Source: Psychrobacillus lasiicapitis
Lineage (GTDB): Bacteria > Bacillota > Bacilli > Bacillales_A > Planococcaceae
DNA length: 64,000 nucleotides
Direction of reading: 5' to 3'
NCBI RefSeq assembly: GCF_006861795.1
Contig: NZ_VDGH01000006.1
Span: 62,001 to 126,000 of the forward strand
A program made the translations under genes and the position numbers. Shown piece after piece: positions 60,617-64,000 of this stretch. The notes beneath the pieces were generated by a model, which was not told the DNA's origin, searched no databases, and saw only the letters and a program-made list of their open reading frames with translations. Within the stretch, counting starts at the first letter, position 1. Each line of letters opens with the position of its first letter.

Positions 60617-60970
60617 TTATTTTGAAAGTTCGTTCCATTGTTTTTCGAAATTGACAAATGGGTCATCTGACTTTACTGCTGATTTGGTAAAGCTTACAGG
60701 TTCGTTGTTCCATTTTTTCAATACGTACCAGACACCTACGATTGCCAAGATTCCGAAGAAACCAGGTACGTTTACTACTGCAGAGATTAATCCAAGAATA
60801 CCAACGCTTGCCCAAAAGATTTTTAAGAAAGTAGATTCACTTTTTAAGTAGAAGTGCATCCCCGCAAATACGATTAACGCTGACACACCTAATCCTAATA
60901 GGGAACCTAAGTTAGCAAGAGCTACGATTCCTGCAGTAATACCAAGTACTAATAAACCAAATTTTTTCAT
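60617..60970 (-). CDS. Lmo0954/LiaI-like membrane protein
   Basis: A 117-residue protein with two to four short membrane segments (LLVLGITAGIVALANLGSLLGLGVSALIVFAGM and IFWASVGILGLISAVVNVPGFFGILAIVGVW) and a charged tail ending FVNFEKQWNELSK. Encoded 13 bases before pspA, the place of LiaI, which tethers LiaH to the membrane. AGGAGG before ATG. Confidence 0.78.
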   Translation of the reverse strand: MKKFGLLVLGITAGIVALANLGSLLGLGVSALIVFAGMHFYLKSESTFLKIFWASVGILGLISAVVNVPGFFGILAIVGVWYVLKKWNNEPVSFTKSAVKSDDPFVNFEKQWNELSK

Positions 60971-61028
60971 GTGAGTGTTCCTCCTCTCGTTTGTAGTTAT
61001 AGCTTACCAATTTCACGAACTTATCCAA

Positions 61029-61040
61029 ACGGGCTTAGAA
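61029..61040 (-). promoter_or_regulatory. Candidate LiaR-linked motif upstream of pspA operon
   Basis: ACGGGCTTAGAA (minus strand TTCTAAGCCCGT), shared with the liaF upstream region (59873-59884) in the same orientation. A common operator for the stress regulon is possible. Confidence 0.4.
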
Positions 61041-61127
61041 ATGATTTTCGTATCGGTCTAGAGGCTTAGTAGTCATAGGGAAGAATCTGCTATACTAATG
61101 AAAAATATAAAAATTGGAGAGCGAATA

Positions 61128-62216
61128 ATGAAGAAAATCGGCGCTATTACAACAGCAATCCTCGTTTATTCCGCCATTGTGTTTTATTTGGGTTGGTGTG
61201 TCTTCATATGGTTGGATGCATTTCTTTCTGTGAATAGATGGATTTTCTTTAGTGGGTGGACAGTAATGGCATATGCATTATTGATTGCGAGAATTGACCA
61301 TCGATTCCGGTTGTTTCATATAATAGGGTCTTACTGGATGATTATTATGCAGTATGGGATAATCCTTTTTCCAATGGCAACAATAGCGACATGGATTATG
61401 CCAGATCAACTCATAATCATAGGCTCCATTGTTTTCTTTTTATTTGTAATGAGCATAATTATAGGAACGTACAATGCATATACGCCTGTAGTTCGCGAGC
61501 TTTCCATTACGTTGCCCAAAAAGGATGCAAAGTTGAACTCTTTAAAAGTGGTGGTTGCATCTGATTTCCATCTTGGTTTATTATCCAATAAGGCACATTT
61601 ACAACGTTTTGTGAAAAAGTCTAACGAAGAACGCCCAGATGTAGTATTATTAGTTGGCGATTTAGTTGATGACGATCCTATCTGGTTTGTGAAAAAAGGG
61701 ATGTCCGAAGTGATGAAACAGCTTACTTCAACGTATGGTAATTATGGGGTACTTGGAAATCACGAATACTACGGCAAGAAAATTCCACTCTTAGTAGAAG
61801 AAATGGAAGCATCTAATGTAAAAATGTTGCTAGATGAAACAATTGTAGTAGCAGATTCGTTCTATTTAACTGGTAGAGAAGATTTAACAAATAAAGAAAG
61901 AAAGCAGCTTGCGGATCTGGCCCCAAAAGTACATAATCTTCCGTGGTTTGTGATGGATCATACACCTTCGAATTTAGTGATTCCAGAAAAAGAGGGCACT
62001 GATTTTCACGTATCTGGACATACACATCGTGGGCAAATGTGGCCGAACCATCTGTTTACTCGGAAATTATTTGAATTAGATTATGGGTATAAACAAAAAG
62101 GAAGCTTGCATGCAGTTGTATCATCGGGCTTTGGTTTTTGGGGTCCGCCTATTCGTTTAGGTAGCCAATCGGAGCTATGGTCAGTAAACATTAAGTTAGA
62201 GGACGTGGGAGTATAA
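61128..62216 (+). CDS. Membrane-anchored metallophosphoesterase
   Basis: About 362 residues. Three to four N-terminal membrane segments (to ~125) are followed by a calcineurin-like phosphoesterase domain with all metal motifs: SDFHLG, GDLVDDD, GNHEYYG and SGHTHRGQMW. This is the YkuE/YaeI-like type, acting on phospholipid-type or other phosphate esters. ATG 61128 after GGAGAG is preferred. Its TAA overlaps the DedA start by one base. Confidence 0.85.
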   Translation: MKKIGAITTAILVYSAIVFYLGWCVFIWLDAFLSVNRWIFFSGWTVMAYALLIARIDHRFRLFHIIGSYWMIIMQYGIILFPMATIATWIMPDQLIIIGSIVFFLFVMSIIIGTYNAYTPVVRELSITLPKKDAKLNSLKVVVASDFHLGLLSNKAHLQRFVKKSNEERPDVVLLVGDLVDDDPIWFVKKGMSEVMKQLTSTYGNYGVLGNHEYYGKKIPLLVEEMEASNVKMLLDETIVVADSFYLTGREDLTNKERKQLADLAPKVHNLPWFVMDHTPSNLVIPEKEGTDFHVSGHTHRGQMWPNHLFTRKLFELDYGYKQKGSLHAVVSSGFGFWGPPIRLGSQSELWSVNIKLEDVGV

Positions 62217-62818
62217 TGGAAGCATGGATTGCAGACTGGATGAACCAGTTTGGATACCTGGGTGTATTTTTATTAATATTAGTAGAAAATATTTTCCCAC
62301 CAATTCCTTCAGAAGTAATTTTAACGCTTGGAGGATTTATGACGACGACAACATTGATGACCAAGTTTGGTATGATTGTGGCGTCAACGGCTGGATCGGT
62401 TAGTGGAGCAGCCATTTTATATTGGATAGGTACACTTTTAGATGTAGAGCGTTTAGAGAAAATAGTGCAGAAGTATGGAAAATTTTTGCGCCTGACGATT
62501 AAAGATATTCATAAGGCAGATGCTTGGTTCGACAAGTATGGTGTGTGGGCCGTGTTTTTTGGAAGATTAGTTCCGCTTGTTAGAAGCTTAATATCGATTC
62601 CTGCTGGTATGTCGAATATGAAGTTTAGCTTATTTTTATTGTTTACTACGCTTGGAACGCTTATTTGGAATACAATTTTAGTTTCGGTTGGAGCAGCAGT
62701 TGGGGAGAATTGGGATGAAATTGTAGGGTATATGGATATTTACTCCAATATTGTATATGCAATTTTAGCAGTTGTAGGAATCGCATTTCTTGTTTGGTAT
62801 TTTAAAAAACGTGACTAA
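62216..62818 (+). CDS. DedA family membrane protein
   Basis: A 200-residue DedA/VTT-domain protein: LVENIFPPIPSEVILTLGGF near residue 22, GSVSGAAILYWIG, FFGRLVPLVRSLISIPAGMSNM (the conserved R-x3-R region). DedA proteins of Bacillales include transporters recycling undecaprenyl phosphate across the membrane. This fits the next gene, uppP. Confidence 0.88.
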   Translation: MEAWIADWMNQFGYLGVFLLILVENIFPPIPSEVILTLGGFMTTTTLMTKFGMIVASTAGSVSGAAILYWIGTLLDVERLEKIVQKYGKFLRLTIKDIHKADAWFDKYGVWAVFFGRLVPLVRSLISIPAGMSNMKFSLFLLFTTLGTLIWNTILVSVGAAVGENWDEIVGYMDIYSNIVYAILAVVGIAFLVWYFKKRD

Positions 62819-62827
62819 GGAGATCTT

Positions 62828-63655
62828 ATGGAATTTCTAGAATTATTAAGAGCATTAATATTAGGTTTTGTTGAAGGTATGACGGAATTTGCACCAGTTT
62901 CCTCTACTGGTCATATGATTATTGTGGATGATATGTGGCTGAAGACAGAGAGCTTTTTAGGTATGTATTCAGCAAATACATTTAAAATTGTTGTACAATT
63001 GGGCTCGATTTTAGCAGTAGTTGTTGTTATGTGGAAACGATTATTTAGTTTAGTAGGATTGTATAAGATAGATAGTGAGCAATCGAGTAAACAGTTCAAC
63101 TTGCTGCATGTGATTGTTGGGATGCTTCCTGCTGTTATTTTAGGATTCGCGCTTAAAGATTTTATTGATGATAATCTATTTGGTGTAAAAACAGTTATAT
63201 ATAGTCTTGTAGCTGGATCTATTTTAATGATTATTGCAGATAAGTTTGGACCGAAAAAACCGAAAATCGTTAGTCTGGATCAAATTACATATGCACAGGC
63301 ATTTAAAGTGGGATTGGTTCAATGTCTATCATTATGGCCAGGTTTTTCCCGTTCAGGTGCAACTATTTCAGGTGGTGTATTATTCGGAATGAGTCATAAA
63401 ACAGCAGCCGATTTTACTTTCATCATGGCTGTGCCAATTATGGCGGGGGCAAGTTTAGTATCTGTTTTGAAAAACTGGGAACATATTAATATGAATGATA
63501 TGGGCTTTTATGCAGTAGGCTTTATCAGTGCATTTGTATTCGCACTTATTTCTATTAAGTTTTTCTTGAAATTGGTATCGCGAATTAAATTAATGCCGTT
63601 TGCAATTTATCGTCTTGTGTTAGCCGCAGTGCTAGCGGTAATTGTATTTATGTAA
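62828..63655 (+). CDS. uppP: Undecaprenyl-diphosphatase UppP (BacA)
   Basis: A 275-residue membrane phosphatase that frees undecaprenyl phosphate for cell-wall synthesis. The two active-site motifs are EGMTEFAPVSSTGH (residues ~16-29) and PGFSRSGATISGG (~175). Hydrophobic segments fit the usual eight. AGGAGATC precedes the ATG; with DedA upstream it forms a lipid-carrier recycling pair. Confidence 0.93.
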   Translation: MEFLELLRALILGFVEGMTEFAPVSSTGHMIIVDDMWLKTESFLGMYSANTFKIVVQLGSILAVVVVMWKRLFSLVGLYKIDSEQSSKQFNLLHVIVGMLPAVILGFALKDFIDDNLFGVKTVIYSLVAGSILMIIADKFGPKKPKIVSLDQITYAQAFKVGLVQCLSLWPGFSRSGATISGGVLFGMSHKTAADFTFIMAVPIMAGASLVSVLKNWEHINMNDMGFYAVGFISAFVFALISIKFFLKLVSRIKLMPFAIYRLVLAAVLAVIVFM

Positions 63656-63658
63656 TAC

Positions 63659-63693
63659 AGGAGGGCAGACATTTCAAGTGTCTGTCCTTTTAT
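63659..63693 (+). terminator. Intrinsic terminator of uppP
   Basis: AGGGCAGACA/TGTCTGTCCT stem with TTTCAAG loop, followed by TTTATA. Confidence 0.87.
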
Positions 63694-63830
63694 AATGGCT
63701 CATGCTAAAGCAATCAAAAAATTAGCCTAAAATGATTCTTTAGTTGTGATTATTTTTTTCTCTGTACAGGTTTAAACACAATATGTTAGGATATATAAGT
63801 AATGAAAACACAATATATAGTATGTGAACG

Positions 63831-63983
63831 ATAATTAGGTACCATTATGGTTTAAAAGGGAATTCGGTGCAATACCGAAGCTGTCCCCGCAACTGTAAGT
63901 GTGGACGACTGTTGAAATAACCACTGCGAGCAATCGTGGGAAGGAAGACAGAAGGATGAAGCACGAGCCAGTAGACCTGCCTT
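63831..63983 (+). promoter_or_regulatory. Cobalamin riboswitch
   Basis: Conserved elements in order: GGTTTAAAAGGGAATTCGGTG, then ATACCGAAGCTGTCCCCGCAACTGTAA, and the B12 box AGCCAGTAGACCTGCC near 63966-63981. It controls a gene beyond the window, probably cobalamin uptake or synthesis. Confidence 0.95.
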
Positions 63984-64000
63984 TTTGTCGTACGAAGCAA

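Noticed and set aside
1-64000. CRISPR arrays, prophage, integrative element, toxin-antitoxin or defence island
   Set aside because: No regular spacer-repeat array, integrase, phage structural genes or paired defence genes were seen; the regular 21-bp arrays lack unique spacers of CRISPR length and a palindromic repeat.

Overview
The window looks like chromosome of a low-GC, Gram-positive, endospore-type Bacillales bacterium. AGGAGG-type ribosome sites, the YhfH, YolD, DUF3243 and DUF1259 small proteins, LiaFSR-PspA, a BirA-linked yhfUTS-type operon and many short intergenic repeats all suggest Planococcaceae (Psychrobacillus/Lysinibacillus-like). That placement is inference from gene content; no rRNA is present. 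There is no prophage, CRISPR array, tRNA or transposase gene. The accessory character comes from repeats and regulatory leaders.

Region by region: 1-3.6 kb holds an MFS transporter tail, an alpha/beta hydrolase, a squalene/phytoene synthase-family enzyme, a DUF1259 protein and an iron-regulated ferritin. 3.7-11.3 kb is one long operon behind a BirA-like operator: bioY, acyl-CoA ligase, thiolase, two hot-dog dehydratase-type proteins, a ketoreductase-type SDR, a complete ECF module (two ATPases and EcfT) and a CHY zinc-finger protein. 11.3-12.8 kb is an ECF sigma factor with a membrane partner. 12.9-17.8 kb is a sigma-54 controlled catabolic unit (GntP permease, PanE-like dehydrogenase, beta-keto acid cleavage enzyme) with its enhancer-binding regulator. 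18-31 kb holds housekeeping genes (rRNA methyltransferase, RecQ, DbpA, Nudix, AI-2E-family permease) interspersed with a ~312-bp structured repeat (three copies), a 575-bp element with terminal inverted repeats, a second BirA-site bioY and fhuF.

31-46 kb carries malic enzyme, PepT, PepF, an RDD protein, PlsY/YdcF, and the SAM-I riboswitch-controlled metY with hom. 46-50 kb is the glyoxylate shunt (aceA, aceB) with a divergent LytTR regulator and a YhfH zinc-ribbon peptide. 50-57 kb holds a GerMN/BsuPI lipoprotein, a two-component system with a hidden small membrane ORF between regulator and kinase, a NERD protein and a P-loop kinase-like protein. 57-61 kb is the LiaFSR-PspA envelope-stress locus. 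61-63.7 kb has a metallophosphoesterase, DedA and UppP. The window ends inside the leader of a cobalamin-riboswitch-controlled gene.

The strongest leads for something undescribed are: (i) the BirA-site operon that combines biotin uptake with a near-complete acyl-chain elongation set whose thiolase lacks the second catalytic cysteine; (ii) a small RNA candidate between fhuF and malic enzyme, with a promoter overlapped by a Fur box, a C-rich loop and an intrinsic terminator; (iii) a ~312-bp structured mobile repeat that has split a cupin gene and whose removal restores the frame; (iv) four clusters of 21-bp-period intergenic repeats; (v) three genes whose best-placed start codon is ATT or ATC; and (vi) two genes that appear leaderless.
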